A DNA stretch of 64,000 nt from Paraburkholderia metrosideri (GCF_904848625.1 NZ_CAJHCP010000002.1:124001-188000), one strand, 5' to 3'. Shown: positions 18,951-28,803, counted from the first letter of the stretch. A program made the numbers and translations. Notes: generated by a model from the letters alone, not told the origin.

Positions 18951-18958
18951 GTTAGACA
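18951..18958. repeat. Target site duplication, right copy
   Basis: GTTAGACA immediately after the right inverted repeat, identical to the left copy. Confidence 0.93.
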
Positions 18959-19422
18959 GATGCGGGAAAAGAACGTTGGTCGCGGGTTAATGGAGACTCA
19001 AACCCCTACGCGGTCTTACCTTCACGGGCGACAGCGCCTTGTGGGTGAGGCAGAACTCGTGGGGGATCAAAACAGACGCTTTGTAACGTCCGGCGGATCC
19101 TCGGGCTAGCGCTGCAGTCTTGCTGGGACCGGTGACTTAACCAGACACCGCCGCCGTGGAATAAAGCGTGGTCGAGGTGCGGCGACTTGCGATTATCGGT
19201 CTTAGATCGAAACGGGGAGCTTACGGCCGGGCATGGCCGGTCGCATGCGACTGAGACGAGTCTGATAGCAAGGTCCAACGCTGGACACTATGGGACGCGC
19301 GATACGATCTTGAGAGGCCGCACCGACGCTGGGAGGCAAAATTAGTTTCGTACCGCGGAAAAGTCCTGCATCCGCGAACGTCCTGATTCGCTCCATCGCG
19401 CCGATGAGTGGCCCGCATTCGA
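18959..19422. other. Intergenic region right of the IS
   Basis: About 460 bases with no supportable gene. Short frames on the reverse strand near 19202-19396 lack family features. Confidence 0.35.
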
Positions 19423-20196
19423 TTACAGCCCGGCTGTCTGCCCACCGTCAACGACGACAGCGTGGCCGATGGCAAAGCCCGAAGCATCGGAGCAGAGCCA
19501 AAGAACCGTGTTGGCAATCTCCTCTGGCCGACCCAGGCGACCAATCGGCTCTTGCGCAATCATCCGTTTTCGATTTTCTTCGGTACCTTGCGTGAATCGA
19601 CCGATCATCGGGGTGTCGATGATGCCCGGACACACTGCGTTGATGCGTACTCCGTCCTTCCCGTACTCGAGCGCTGCTGACTTCGTTAAGCCGATAACGC
19701 CGTGCTTGGCGGCACAGTAAGCGGCCTGACCACGAATTCCGACGATACCCGCGCCTGATGACGTGTTTACAATCGAGCCGCCGCTCTTGAGCATGATGGG
19801 AATCTGATACTTCATGCAGTAAAAAACGCCGCCGAGGTTGACGCGGAGATTACGCTCGAACACCTCGTCGCTGATGTCGGCAGTGTATGCGAGCGGTTGT
19901 TCAATGCCTGCATTGTTGAATGCAAAATCCAGGCGACCCAATTTATCGATGGTCACCGCAAGGGCCGCCTGGACGTCTTCAGGCTTCGATACGTCGCACC
20001 TGACAGGCACCGCGCGTACGCCCTGTGCCTCGATCATCTGCGCCGTTGCTTTTGCGCCCTCTTCTGAGAGGTCTACGACGACGACGTCCGCACCCTCCTG
20101 CGCAAAGGCTAATGCTGTTGCTTGCCCGATACCATTCGCCGCACCGGTAACGAAAGCCACTTTCCCTTCAAAGTTCCACCTACGATGAATCGTCAT
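19423..20196 (-). CDS. SDR-family oxidoreductase
   Basis: A 257-residue classical short-chain dehydrogenase. It has the cofactor motif TGAANGIG near residue 17, NNAG, the active-site Ser in NTSSGAGIVG, the YCAAK catalytic pair near residue 155, and the PG motif followed by DTPMIGRF. Classical SDRs oxidise sugars or alcohols with NAD(P). GGAGAC precedes the ATG at 20196, better than an upstream start at 20211. With the SMP-30 lactonase immediately upstream on the same strand it could form a sugar-to-lactone-to-acid step, but the substrate is not evident. Confidence 0.93.
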   Translation of the reverse strand: MTIHRRWNFEGKVAFVTGAANGIGQATALAFAQEGADVVVVDLSEEGAKATAQMIEAQGVRAVPVRCDVSKPEDVQAALAVTIDKLGRLDFAFNNAGIEQPLAYTADISDEVFERNLRVNLGGVFYCMKYQIPIMLKSGGSIVNTSSGAGIVGIRGQAAYCAAKHGVIGLTKSAALEYGKDGVRINAVCPGIIDTPMIGRFTQGTEENRKRMIAQEPIGRLGRPEEIANTVLWLCSDASGFAIGHAVVVDGGQTAGL

Positions 20197-20340
20197 TGAT
20201 TCTGTCTCCATTAGGTTACTAGCTAAAACCTCACGATCCTTTCAGGAAGTGCGCGCTCTTACGGGCGCCATTACATCGGATTGCCAATCCACAACGGAGT
20301 GGTGCCGACGCTCTTCCTGGGCTCGTCTCACCCGGCCGGA

Positions 20341-21171
20341 TCAAGCGCGTAGTTCGACTTTGTAGATAGCACTGCGCGGCTGGCGCTCTCTCAGCTGCTC
20401 ATCCGTTCCGAGATAAACGCAGCAATACAGTGTGTTTCCATTGCTGCCGCCCAAGGCGCATGAAACTGCATTTCCATAGAATTTGACACGATCCGTGATT
20501 TCGCCACCCTCGAGCACGCGGACGAATTCACCGGTGTTATAGCAACCAGCCCAGATGGCCCCATGCTTGTCCACGCAAATCCCATCGGGTTGTCTGCCGT
20601 TCAGATCAGCGAACAGGCGCCTATTGGACAGTTCGCCGTCTTCTGACCGGTCATAAGCGGTCAGATTTCCACGCCAAGTCTCGGCTACAACCAATGTGCG
20701 TCCATCGTCCTTGATGACCGCTCCGTTTGGAAATTCGAGCCCGGCAGCCGCTACACGAACGGAGCCGTCCGGTTCGACCGCATGCATGTCAGTTAGTTGT
20801 ATCGGCGCACCGCCGAACAGGTCGTATCCGAAATTGCCTACGTAAATCCGGCCTGCGTCATCTATGACGAGATCATTGAGATCGCCAGTTGCGACGTCAG
20901 TCAAATCGGCATAAACCGAGATGGCGTTCTCAGATACCTTCATCAGCTTCTTCTCAGCGCAGGACACCACGATAGGCGTATTGTCCGGCAGAAACCCGAT
21001 CCCAGCCGGACGCCCCGGCACGTTACAAACCAGCTTACGAATGCCGTCTTCGGTAACGGTATAAAGCTTAAGGTCGAAGACGTCTGATACCCAGAGGCGA
21101 TTGTCGTGCCAGCGCGGCGCTTCCAGGAACACGAACCCGTCAGCCACGAGCGCCGCCTGATGCTCTTTCAT
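20341..21171 (-). CDS. SMP-30/gluconolactonase family protein
   Basis: A 276-residue six-bladed beta-propeller of the SMP-30/gluconolactonase/LRE family. The N-terminal metal-ligand Glu is in FLEAPRWHDNRLWVSDV. The later PNGAVIKDDGRTLVVAET and PDGICVDKHGAIWAGCYNTG segments carry the expected Asn and Asp ligands. Members hydrolyse sugar lactones with a divalent metal. The start at 21171 follows AAGAGA; extra residues to 21219 look non-native. It is in the same direction as the SDR gene with a 144-base gap, and the pair may act in sequence. Confidence 0.9.
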   Translation of the reverse strand: MKEHQAALVADGFVFLEAPRWHDNRLWVSDVFDLKLYTVTEDGIRKLVCNVPGRPAGIGFLPDNTPIVVSCAEKKLMKVSENAISVYADLTDVATGDLNDLVIDDAGRIYVGNFGYDLFGGAPIQLTDMHAVEPDGSVRVAAAGLEFPNGAVIKDDGRTLVVAETWRGNLTAYDRSEDGELSNRRLFADLNGRQPDGICVDKHGAIWAGCYNTGEFVRVLEGGEITDRVKFYGNAVSCALGGSNGNTLYCCVYLGTDEQLRERQPRSAIYKVELRA

Positions 21172-21423
21172 GAATATTCTCTTCTGTTGAAAATGACGCG
21201 GTGAAGTGTCTCCTTCCAAGCTAGGTTATTGCCTTGCAGGCAGTTAGGTCTAGTTCGTTTTTATTGCCTCAAGGTAAGCTTGGCTGACAAACGCCGGTAG
21301 GAGCCGGCGATCGACGAGTCGTCGGTCCAAGGTCGTCGTGTAAGCGCGCGCTTACTTCGAACGACTGGAGCTCACCGTCTGTTGAGGCCGGGCGGACGTT
21401 CTGGATTGGTACGTCAGCGTTTG

Positions 21424-21714
21424 CTACTTTCCCTTCCGCAGAACGTGAATCTTGTTGCTCTCTACCCAGCCGTCCGTTTTCTGAAGATAAGCGATGACAT
21501 GTGGCGAGTTGCAATGCGCGTCGAAGGTCTCCTCATCCTCCCACCGCTCGATAAATACGAAGCATCGAGGCTCTTTCATATCTCGATACATCTCATACTG
21601 TAGAACCCCTCGCTCCTTGTGGGTGGGCGCAAGCAGACCTTCAAGCGCCTCGGCCAATATCTCCTCGAACCCTGGGTTCGCAACAGAGATGGCAATTGCG
21701 GATACCTCGGACAT
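21424..21714 (-). CDS. Putative quinol monooxygenase (ABM domain)
   Basis: A 96-residue antibiotic-biosynthesis-monooxygenase domain protein (YgiN-like dimeric alpha-beta barrel). The patterns THKERGVLQYEMYRD, then FIERWEDEETFDAHCNSPH, are characteristic. Members act on quinols or small aromatic or carbonyl compounds without a cofactor, and many are annotated only by fold. AGGAGAA lies upstream of the ATG. It is on the same strand as the lactonase and SDR genes. Confidence 0.88.
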   Translation of the reverse strand: MSEVSAIAISVANPGFEEILAEALEGLLAPTHKERGVLQYEMYRDMKEPRCFVFIERWEDEETFDAHCNSPHVIAYLQKTDGWVESNKIHVLRKGK

Positions 21715-22061
21715 GCTGTTCTCCTAATGAGTGAAAAGGAAACGCGAGAATAACCGCGGGTATCTGATAAGGGAAGCGCATGCGGGTCTGCCCCAAGCCG
21801 GATCGCGTCGGTCGGAGTAAGGCGGAGCAGCGCGCGCACTAGGTCTTTCCCTTAAGCGCAGAAATCCTCGCCATGGCGCCGATCCGCTAGTGGTGGGCAA
21901 AAGGCGCTGGAACGGGCGTCTGAAGGGAGCCCAGCCAAGGCTTGGGAGCCGGTTTAGCAATACTTACCCTCAACGCCAGAAAAACCAACTAGACCTAACC
22001 ATGGGACCGGAAATAACCTTCAAACAACGGGGACACCCTTCTGAGCAAGTTACTCATCGGC
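21715..22061. other. Intergenic region
   Basis: About 350 bases between the reverse-strand monooxygenase gene and the GMC fragment. Nothing recognised. Confidence 0.35.
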
Positions 22062-22193
22062 ATGCAAACCTACCATTACATAATTATCGGAGCCGGATCT
22101 GCGGGCTGCGCCCTCGCTCGAGATCTCAGCGACAGTCCCAACAACAAGGCGCTACTGCTTGAAGCGGGGCCGCCTGCCGACAAATCTGGGTGA
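22062..22193 (+). pseudogene. N-terminal fragment of a GMC oxidoreductase
   Basis: A 43-residue frame beginning [19 protein letters not shown], which is the FAD-binding start of the glucose-methanol-choline oxidoreductase family, and continuing to the LLLEAGPP end of the first beta-alpha-beta unit. A stop follows immediately, whereas family members have 530-560 residues. No further GMC sequence is seen before the ALDH start at 22341. It is related to, but distinct from, the intact GMC gene at 36474. This is a remnant of a deleted gene. Confidence 0.8.
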
Positions 22194-22340
22194 ACACCAG
22201 TTGCGCGTGTTCAATGAGCCGCGGACAGAAGCGTCTGTCCTGTCGATTAAGTGAGGATTGACGAACGGCATCTCGGCATCCAAATCGCGTGCACTAGCAC
22301 AGCCCACTGTACAGATTTAACTGAATTGAGGATCACAACG

Positions 22341-23819
22341 ATGTCTACTACAACTCTCCCAGCCGATGTAAGCACGACGCAGGCGCAATATCCTCGCGTT
22401 GGACTCTATATTGACGGTGAGTGGATCTACAACCGTGAGGTGGCGGTTGAAGTAAGAAACCCAGCGACCGAAGAAGTGTTGGGCAAGGTGCCGAAGGCAA
22501 CCAGTGACGACCTCGCGCGCGCCTTGGATGCTGCGGCGCGTGGTTTTTTAGTTTGGCGAGATACGCCGCCCCAGCAGCGCGTGAAGGTCATCCAAAGAGC
22601 AACGGCGCTCATGCGCGAGCGACTTGATCTCATTGCTACAACGATCACGTTAGAGAACGGGAAGCTGTATTCCAATTCGTACGCGGAAGCCGACCGCTCG
22701 CTGAATTTCTTCGAATGGAACGCGGCGCAGTCATTGCGGGACTACGGCTTGATTATTCCTGGCGAAGCGCAGATGCAAAAATTCATTCTGCGACAGCCCA
22801 TCGGCCCCGTGGCGGCCTTTACTCCTTGGAATGTGCCTATTAGCTCCGCGGCCCGCAAAGTGAGCGCGGCGCTTTCGGCAGGCTGTTCGGTCATTCTCAA
22901 ACCGGCGGAGGAAACACCAGCTACCGCGTGCCTGTTGGTCAAGGCCTTCGAAGATGCGGGCCTACCGCCTGGAGTGTTGAATCTCGTCTTTGGCAATCCC
23001 TCAGAGATCTCATCGACGTTGATTGCTTCTCCCATTATTCGGCTGGTGACGTTCACTGGTTCGGTAGGGGTCGGAAAGCATTTGACTCAACTGGCCGCAG
23101 CCGCCATGAAGCCGGTTCTCATGGAGTTGGGTGGTCATGCGCCGGTACTCGTCTGCGAGGGCGTCGATGGCGCCGCGGTGGGTCGACTCGCAGCCATCGG
23201 AAAGACGAATGCGAGTGGGCAAATCTGCGCGTCGCCGTCTCGTTTCATCGTTCATCGAACAGTGTACGACGATTTTGTTGCGGCTTTCTCTGGCGCAGTC
23301 AAAGAGGTGAGAGTCGGCGACGGTTTCAGTAAAACCGCACAAATGGGCCCCGTTGCCAGTGCCCGCCGGCTTTCCGCCATGCAGTCGTTCGTGGAAGACG
23401 CAAAGCAACGCGGCGCGCGCATCGCTGCGGGAGGCAACCGCATTGGTGATCGCGGTTATTTCTTTGAACCCACCGTTTTGGCTGACGTGCCGATAGATGC
23501 CGACGCAATGACGATCGAGCCGTTTGGCCCCCTCGCTGCTTGCGTTCGCGTTGACGATCTGGGCGAGGCAATTGCACTTGCGAACAGTCTTTCGGTCGGC
23601 TTGGCAGCATACGCGTTTACCAATTCCTTGCAAGACTCGGAGCGTGTTAGCCGCGAACTTGAGTGTGGGATCTTATCCATCAATCATTTTGGTACGCCGG
23701 ATGCGGATACGCCCTTTGGCGGAGTCAAGGACAGTGGCATCGGAAGGGAGGGAGGGCCGTCGACACTGGACGCATACATGATCACGAAGACGGTGTTGCA
23801 GAAGACCGTCCGCATCTGA
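22341..23819 (+). CDS. Aldehyde dehydrogenase family protein
   Basis: A 492-residue ALDH of the succinate-semialdehyde/glycolaldehyde-type group. It has TPWNVPIS and LKPAEETPATA in the cofactor site, the catalytic Glu in MELGGHAPVLV, the nucleophile Cys in SGQICASPSRF, and the tail PFGGVKDSGIGREGG. GAGGA precedes the ATG at 22341; the frame upstream to 22251 is not ALDH-like. The ABC sugar-importer genes follow in the same direction after 81 bases, so the enzyme probably oxidises an aldehyde derived from the imported compound. Confidence 0.95.
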   Translation: MSTTTLPADVSTTQAQYPRVGLYIDGEWIYNREVAVEVRNPATEEVLGKVPKATSDDLARALDAAARGFLVWRDTPPQQRVKVIQRATALMRERLDLIATTITLENGKLYSNSYAEADRSLNFFEWNAAQSLRDYGLIIPGEAQMQKFILRQPIGPVAAFTPWNVPISSAARKVSAALSAGCSVILKPAEETPATACLLVKAFEDAGLPPGVLNLVFGNPSEISSTLIASPIIRLVTFTGSVGVGKHLTQLAAAAMKPVLMELGGHAPVLVCEGVDGAAVGRLAAIGKTNASGQICASPSRFIVHRTVYDDFVAAFSGAVKEVRVGDGFSKTAQMGPVASARRLSAMQSFVEDAKQRGARIAAGGNRIGDRGYFFEPTVLADVPIDADAMTIEPFGPLAACVRVDDLGEAIALANSLSVGLAAYAFTNSLQDSERVSRELECGILSINHFGTPDADTPFGGVKDSGIGREGGPSTLDAYMITKTVLQKTVRI

Positions 23820-23900
23820 CAAAAGCATTGCAAATCAGACTCGTCTTGAACCGAGCAAAAACAGTGTTGAATCTATTAAAAAACATATTGGAGACAAACG

Positions 23901-24869
23901 ATGAGCGCTCTTCAGAGAGGTCTTTTCGGCATAGGAGTAGCAGGTCTTTTTTTGGCGGTAGCCGGCGCATCAGAAGCAAAGGAGATCACGGTCGGCTACG
24001 TCGCCGCAGGGTTGCAGTACCCGTTTAATGTCGCGGTAGCGAAGGGTTTCGAGGATGCCGCTAAGGCGGCAGGAGCCAAGGCGATTATCCTGGACCCAAA
24101 AACCAGCGTCGAAAAGCAGGGCAACGCTATCGATGACCTCATCTCGCAAAAGGTGGATGGCATCGCGTTTCTCCCCCTCGACGGCGTCGTCGCTCAAAGC
24201 TGGGCGGACCGGGTAGCCTCGCACAATATTCCTCTGGTGTCGGTTGCGACCGAATTAGGTGACCCGCAGAAGCGTTCGATCCACGACGTCTATCCGAAAT
24301 TGGCCGCGCTTGTGGCAAGCGACGAGGTACATACCGGCTATAACGCGGGAGTGATCGCTGCAAAGCTGCTTCCGAAGGATCGGATCTCCAACATCGCAAT
24401 CGTCGAAGGGGCACCTGGCTACCCACAGGTGTGGCAGCGCACAAAGGGTTTCAAGGATGCCTTGGACAAGGCAGGGACAAAGTATCGCATCGTGGCGTCC
24501 CAGCCCACCGACTGGACAGCAGAAAAGGGTGAAGCTGTCTGTCAGAACATACTAACTGCACATCCCGACGTCGATCTCTTCTACAACCAAGCTGATGACA
24601 TGGTCATCGGTTGCGCGCGCGCTGTTCACGCAGCTGGCTCGAAGGCCAAACTCGTGGGCTGGGGCGGTTCTCGCCTTGGTATCAATGCAATCAAGGCGGG
24701 AGATGTCGATGGCACGGTCTGCGTCGAGCCAGAAATGATGGGGCAGCAGGCATTTAAGGCGCTTTACGCCGCTGTGACAAATCCCCAGACGCCGAAGGGA
24801 AAGTTCATCGAAATTGATACACCTGCGGTTACAAAAGAGAATGTATCCAGTTGCGTCCCCCAGTGGTGA
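23901..24869 (+). CDS. Sugar ABC transporter substrate-binding protein (copy 1)
   Basis: A 322-residue periplasmic binding protein (Peripla_BP_4 type). A signal peptide ends near ASEAKE, followed by the first domain start ITVGYVAAGLQYPF, the hinge region VDGIAFLPLDG, and the second domain with EGAPGYPQVWQRT and NQADDMVIGCARA. GGAGAC precedes the ATG. It delivers a sugar or sugar acid to the CUT2 importer encoded at 26014-28803. A near-identical paralogue follows at 25006, and a decayed third copy lies near 40 kb. Ligand unknown. Confidence 0.94.
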   Translation: MSALQRGLFGIGVAGLFLAVAGASEAKEITVGYVAAGLQYPFNVAVAKGFEDAAKAAGAKAIILDPKTSVEKQGNAIDDLISQKVDGIAFLPLDGVVAQSWADRVASHNIPLVSVATELGDPQKRSIHDVYPKLAALVASDEVHTGYNAGVIAAKLLPKDRISNIAIVEGAPGYPQVWQRTKGFKDALDKAGTKYRIVASQPTDWTAEKGEAVCQNILTAHPDVDLFYNQADDMVIGCARAVHAAGSKAKLVGWGGSRLGINAIKAGDVDGTVCVEPEMMGQQAFKALYAAVTNPQTPKGKFIEIDTPAVTKENVSSCVPQW

Positions 24870-25005
24870 CAGCGGCATACGCATTCCATAAATCAGCGCT
24901 GCGCCTCGGTTGGTTGAATTGGAGAACCAGCAAAGAGAGTGTCGTATGGTTCGTCCGTAATCTGACGGCTCTGCGATCGACATAAAACTTGAGTGGAGAC
25001 ATGAA

Positions 25006-25974
25006 ATGAAAACGAGTATCAAAGGATGGGGATGGGTTGGTCTCGTAGGCGCGCTGGCCTTTGTCACAAACGCCGCTGTAGCGAAGGACATCACGTTGGG
25101 ATACGTGGCCGCTGGGATGCAGTATCCATTCAACGTCGCGGCAGCCAAGGGCTTCGAAGCGGCGGCAAAAGCAGCGGGCGTTAAGACGGTCATCCTCGAT
25201 GCAAAAACGAGCGTGGAACGCCAAGGTAACGCAGTCGATGATCTGATCGCCCAGAAAGTCGATGGAATCGCCGTTCTACCAATCGATGCAGTAGTGGCGC
25301 AGTCATGGGTCGACCGGGCCGCGTCACACAATATTCCTTTCGTCGCGGTTGCTACCCAGATTGGGGACCCGCAGAAGCATCCTGTGAAGGACGTTTATCC
25401 CAAGTTGACCGCGCTTGTCGCAAGCGACGAGGTTCATGCTGGATACAACGCGGGTCAGATCGCAGCAACGTTGCTCCCGAAAGATCGGACGGCAAACATC
25501 GCCATTGTTGAAGGCGCCCCTGGCTACCCAACCGTGTGGCAAACAACTCAAGGCTTCAAGGAAGGGCTCGAGAAGGCCGGCATCAAGTATCGGATCGTCG
25601 CGTCGCAACCGACTGATTGGACGCCGGAAAAGGGGGAGTCCGTTTGCCAGAATATGTTGACGGCACATCCTGACATCGACCTGTTCTTCAATCAGGCCGA
25701 TGACATGGTCATCGGTTGCGCTCGAGCAGTACACGCAGCAGGTTCGCACGCAAAGCTTATCGGGCGCGGTGGTTCGCGGCTGGGCATCAACGCGATCAAG
25801 GTGGGTGACGTCGATGGAACAGTCTGCATCCAACCAGGCAAGATGGGGCAACTCGCGTTCAAGGCGTTGTACGCAGCGGTAACTAATCCCGGCACGCCGA
25901 AAGCGCAGTTTGTTGACGTTGACACGCCTCAGGTCACGAAAGCCAGCTTGGCGCAATGTGTTCCCGAATGGTAA
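25006..25974 (+). CDS. Sugar ABC transporter substrate-binding protein (copy 2)
   Basis: A 322-residue tandem paralogue of the protein at 23901, of equal length and matching along its whole extent (ITLGYVAAGMQYPF, EGAPGYPTVWQTT, NQADDMVIGCARA). The signal peptide ends near AVAKD. One visible difference is the GRGG segment (residues around 252) where copy 1 has GWGG; a tryptophan in a sugar-binding cleft would matter, so the two copies may prefer different ligands. It is 39 bases upstream of the ATPase gene. Confidence 0.94.
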   Translation: MKTSIKGWGWVGLVGALAFVTNAAVAKDITLGYVAAGMQYPFNVAAAKGFEAAAKAAGVKTVILDAKTSVERQGNAVDDLIAQKVDGIAVLPIDAVVAQSWVDRAASHNIPFVAVATQIGDPQKHPVKDVYPKLTALVASDEVHAGYNAGQIAATLLPKDRTANIAIVEGAPGYPTVWQTTQGFKEGLEKAGIKYRIVASQPTDWTPEKGESVCQNMLTAHPDIDLFFNQADDMVIGCARAVHAAGSHAKLIGRGGSRLGINAIKVGDVDGTVCIQPGKMGQLAFKALYAAVTNPGTPKAQFVDVDTPQVTKASLAQCVPEW

Positions 25975-26013
25975 GCAAGAGCGTGGCCAACCGAAGTCGA
26001 AGGAGACGTTCAA

Positions 26014-27552
26014 ATGGCAAATGAAGTCCCACTCTTGCAGCTTCAGGGGGTGACCAAGACCTTCCCGAATGGGCTCACAGCGCTGCGTGGAGTCAATCTG
26101 GAGGTCTCGCGCGGCACCGTTCACGGACTGCTGGGTGCAAACGGCGCTGGTAAATCGACACTCATCAAGATACTTTCTGGCTCGTTGCCGGCAACGGGCG
26201 GACAGATTGTATGGAAGGGTGCCGCAGTTGACTACTCCAGTCCGAAAGCCGCGAATGACATGGGGATTGCCACGATCCACCAGCATATTCCGCTGGTGCC
26301 GACGCTGTCGGTCCTCGAGAATGTGTTCCTGAGCGAGGAAGGTCGTTGGCGCCGGAACGCTTCGATTCGACGCCGGTTCTCCGAACTTTGCCAACGAGTG
26401 GGCTACTGGCTTAATCCGGAGAGCCTCGTAAGCGAATTGTCGATTGGTCAACGCCAGATGGTCGCGATTCTTCAGGCGCTAGGAACGGGAGCCGAGTTGA
26501 TTGTGATGGACGAGCCGACCGCGTCCCTTGCCGGTAACGAACGCGAGGTCGTGTACAGGATCGTGCGGCACCTAGCAAGCGTCGAAAACAAGGCCATCGT
26601 GTTTGTCTCCCACTTCCTTGATGAGGTCGTGGCGCTTACAGACCGAGTCACGATATTGAGAGACGGTCAAGCGGTCGTAGATGCTGAGACTCGCGACCTC
26701 GACGAGTCGCGTATTGCCGAGGCTATCGTCGGGCGCCAGATTGTCGCGCTCGAGCGGGCGGCGTTGAAGCGAGTCGATGCCGGCGCTCCGGTGGTTCTGG
26801 AGCTAAGGGACCTCGCTTCTCCGGACAAGCTCGAACCAATCTCTTTGAAGGTTCGAGCGGGCGAGGTGGTAGGGATAGCAGGGCTCCTCGGTTCGGGTCG
26901 TAGCGAGCTTTTGCATGCGATCTTTGGAGCAGACCCGGACGCGACAGGTGAGGTGCGAGTTGACGGCCGACTGCTTGGCAGGTCGACGGCAGCAGCTGTC
27001 AGGGCAGGACTGGGTCTAGTCCCGGAAGACCGCATGGCGCAAGGCCTAGTGCCCGGCTTCGAGATTTGGCGCAATACAACCCTTCCCGCGCTCGATGGCG
27101 TATCGCGAGGCGGTTGGTTGCCGGACGGCGCTCAAGAAAGAAAGCGCGGTGCCGAGGCCATCCGCCGTTTGTCAATTAAGGCAAATTCGCCGGACATCTT
27201 GGTGACGGAGCTCAGCGGCGGGAACGCGCAGAAGGTGACTATCGCCAAGTGGCTGTTCAGCGATGTGAAGGTATTCCTTTTGGACGAGCCAACGGCCGGT
27301 ATCGACATTGGAGCGAAGACCGACGTGTTGCTGCTTGTTCGCGAGTTGGCCGCGGAAGGAAAGGCGGTCGTCATCGTTTCTTCTGAATTCGAAGAGATTC
27401 TGGCTGTAAGCAGTCGGATCTTGGTCATGCGTGACGGACGTTGCATCGCTGAGCGTGCTGGGCACGACACGTCCGAACATGAGCTGATGTTGTTGGCGGG
27501 CGGCAAGAGTGCGAACTCAGCTGGCGCGCAACAGGCGGACGCGCAATCTTGA
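26014..27552 (+). CDS. Sugar ABC transporter ATP-binding protein (CUT2, two ATPase domains)
   Basis: A 512-residue fused ATPase of the XylG/RbsA/MglA type. The first domain has Walker A GANGAGKS at 41-48, signature LSIGQRQ and Walker B LIVMDEPTAS. The second has the altered P-loop GLLGSGRSE, signature ELSGGNAQK and Walker B FLLDEPTAGID. A degenerate second P-loop is normal for this family. It energises import through the permease at 27565. AAGGAGA precedes the ATG. Confidence 0.95.
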   Translation: MANEVPLLQLQGVTKTFPNGLTALRGVNLEVSRGTVHGLLGANGAGKSTLIKILSGSLPATGGQIVWKGAAVDYSSPKAANDMGIATIHQHIPLVPTLSVLENVFLSEEGRWRRNASIRRRFSELCQRVGYWLNPESLVSELSIGQRQMVAILQALGTGAELIVMDEPTASLAGNEREVVYRIVRHLASVENKAIVFVSHFLDEVVALTDRVTILRDGQAVVDAETRDLDESRIAEAIVGRQIVALERAALKRVDAGAPVVLELRDLASPDKLEPISLKVRAGEVVGIAGLLGSGRSELLHAIFGADPDATGEVRVDGRLLGRSTAAAVRAGLGLVPEDRMAQGLVPGFEIWRNTTLPALDGVSRGGWLPDGAQERKRGAEAIRRLSIKANSPDILVTELSGGNAQKVTIAKWLFSDVKVFLLDEPTAGIDIGAKTDVLLLVRELAAEGKAVVIVSSEFEEILAVSSRILVMRDGRCIAERAGHDTSEHELMLLAGGKSANSAGAQQADAQS

Positions 27553-27564
27553 GAGTGAGTAATC

Positions 27565-28803
27565 ATGAATCTGACGACTTCGACACATTCCGGCCCGTCT
27601 CATGATGGCAGCGGATCCCCAGGTGGACCTTTAGACGGCGCTTCTTCAATGGCACAAGGACAGACGACAGACTGGCGTCGATTGCTCAGTCTCCGCGAAA
27701 TGGGCGTGTATTATGCCCTGATCTTGCTGGTACTCGCGATCTCTGCGGTTACGGCCTACACGGGCAGGCCTAGCTATCTGAGCGTAGCGAACATTTCGAA
27801 CGTCCTTTATCAGTCGTCTCTGGTCGCCATCATTGCTGTCGCAATGACAGTTATTTTGATTACGGGAAACTTCGACCTATCGGTTGCATCAGTGGCTGCT
27901 CTTTCGGCGGCGGTGGTCGTTGGCCTCGCAGATTCACTTGGTTTCTGGCCAGCAGCGCTCGTCGCGATGATCGTCTCGATTTTGGCCGGTCTCCTGAATG
28001 GGGCGATTGTGCAATACCTTGGCATCAACGCATTCATCGTGACACTCGGCACTTTGACGGCGATCCGAGGCGTGGTTCAGATCTATACCGACGGACGTTC
28101 CCTGTCCGTAGATACGCCTGAGGCCCTGCAGGCTATGCGACTGTTCGAATCCGGACGTCTGCCTGTTGCGATTCCGCTCATTATCGTTGGTGCTGCTCTG
28201 ATGCTGGGGGGAATCTGGTTGTTCTTACGGTCCCGGCGAGAAGCACAAAATGTCCCTGCAAGCGCTCTCGGCATGATTGTTGGCGGTATCTGTTGTCTCG
28301 CTCTTGTTGGCGCCGGAGGGTTGTCGCTGGCAATGCCGAAACCGGTCGTGTACATGGTCATCTTCACGTTGATCGTCTGGTTTGTCCTAAGCATGACGAA
28401 CGTGGGTCGACGCGTCTACGCGGTGGGCGGCAACCCTGAGGCGGCTCGCTTGTCCGGTATCAACGTGAAGCGTTACAAGATGGCAGGATTCATTCTGTGC
28501 AGCGCGGCAGCAGGTTTCGGCGGTGTGTTGTTCGGTAGTCGACTTGGTGCTGTCAATCCGACGGCGATGCAAGGCGCTGAATTGACTGTCATCGCCTCAG
28601 CCATTCTTGGCGGGACATCGCTGTTCGGCGGAGCCGGTTCGGTCATTAAGACCCTTGCAGGGGCGCTGCTCCTGTTCACTCTGACGAACGGATTCAATAT
28701 CCTCAATCTCGGAGCGAACTATCAGGGCGTCATCGAAGGAACGGTAGTCGTCACGGCTGCCGCGATCTATACCGTCGGTGGAAATCGTCGGCGAAAGAGG
28801 TAA
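27565..28803 (+). CDS. Sugar ABC transporter permease (CUT2, XylH-like)
   Basis: A 412-residue inner-membrane permease. It is longer than RbsC-type permeases (about 320) and closer to XylH, with an extra pair of hydrophobic segments in the middle (residues about 200-260). The conserved cytoplasmic loop VGGNPEAARLSGINVKRYK contacts the ATPase. Twelve bases separate it from the ATPase gene, so the two are co-transcribed. The first 45 residues are polar and Gly/Ser-rich. Confidence 0.93.
   Translation: MNLTTSTHSGPSHDGSGSPGGPLDGASSMAQGQTTDWRRLLSLREMGVYYALILLVLAISAVTAYTGRPSYLSVANISNVLYQSSLVAIIAVAMTVILITGNFDLSVASVAALSAAVVVGLADSLGFWPAALVAMIVSILAGLLNGAIVQYLGINAFIVTLGTLTAIRGVVQIYTDGRSLSVDTPEALQAMRLFESGRLPVAIPLIIVGAALMLGGIWLFLRSRREAQNVPASALGMIVGGICCLALVGAGGLSLAMPKPVVYMVIFTLIVWFVLSMTNVGRRVYAVGGNPEAARLSGINVKRYKMAGFILCSAAAGFGGVLFGSRLGAVNPTAMQGAELTVIASAILGGTSLFGGAGSVIKTLAGALLLFTLTNGFNILNLGANYQGVIEGTVVVTAAAIYTVGGNRRRKR

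Noticed and set aside
25324..26451. Long reverse-strand open frame of 375 codons
   Set aside because: It lies antisense to the second binding-protein gene and the start of the ATPase gene, which have clear family motifs; it shows no recognisable domain and is explained by GC-rich codon bias.
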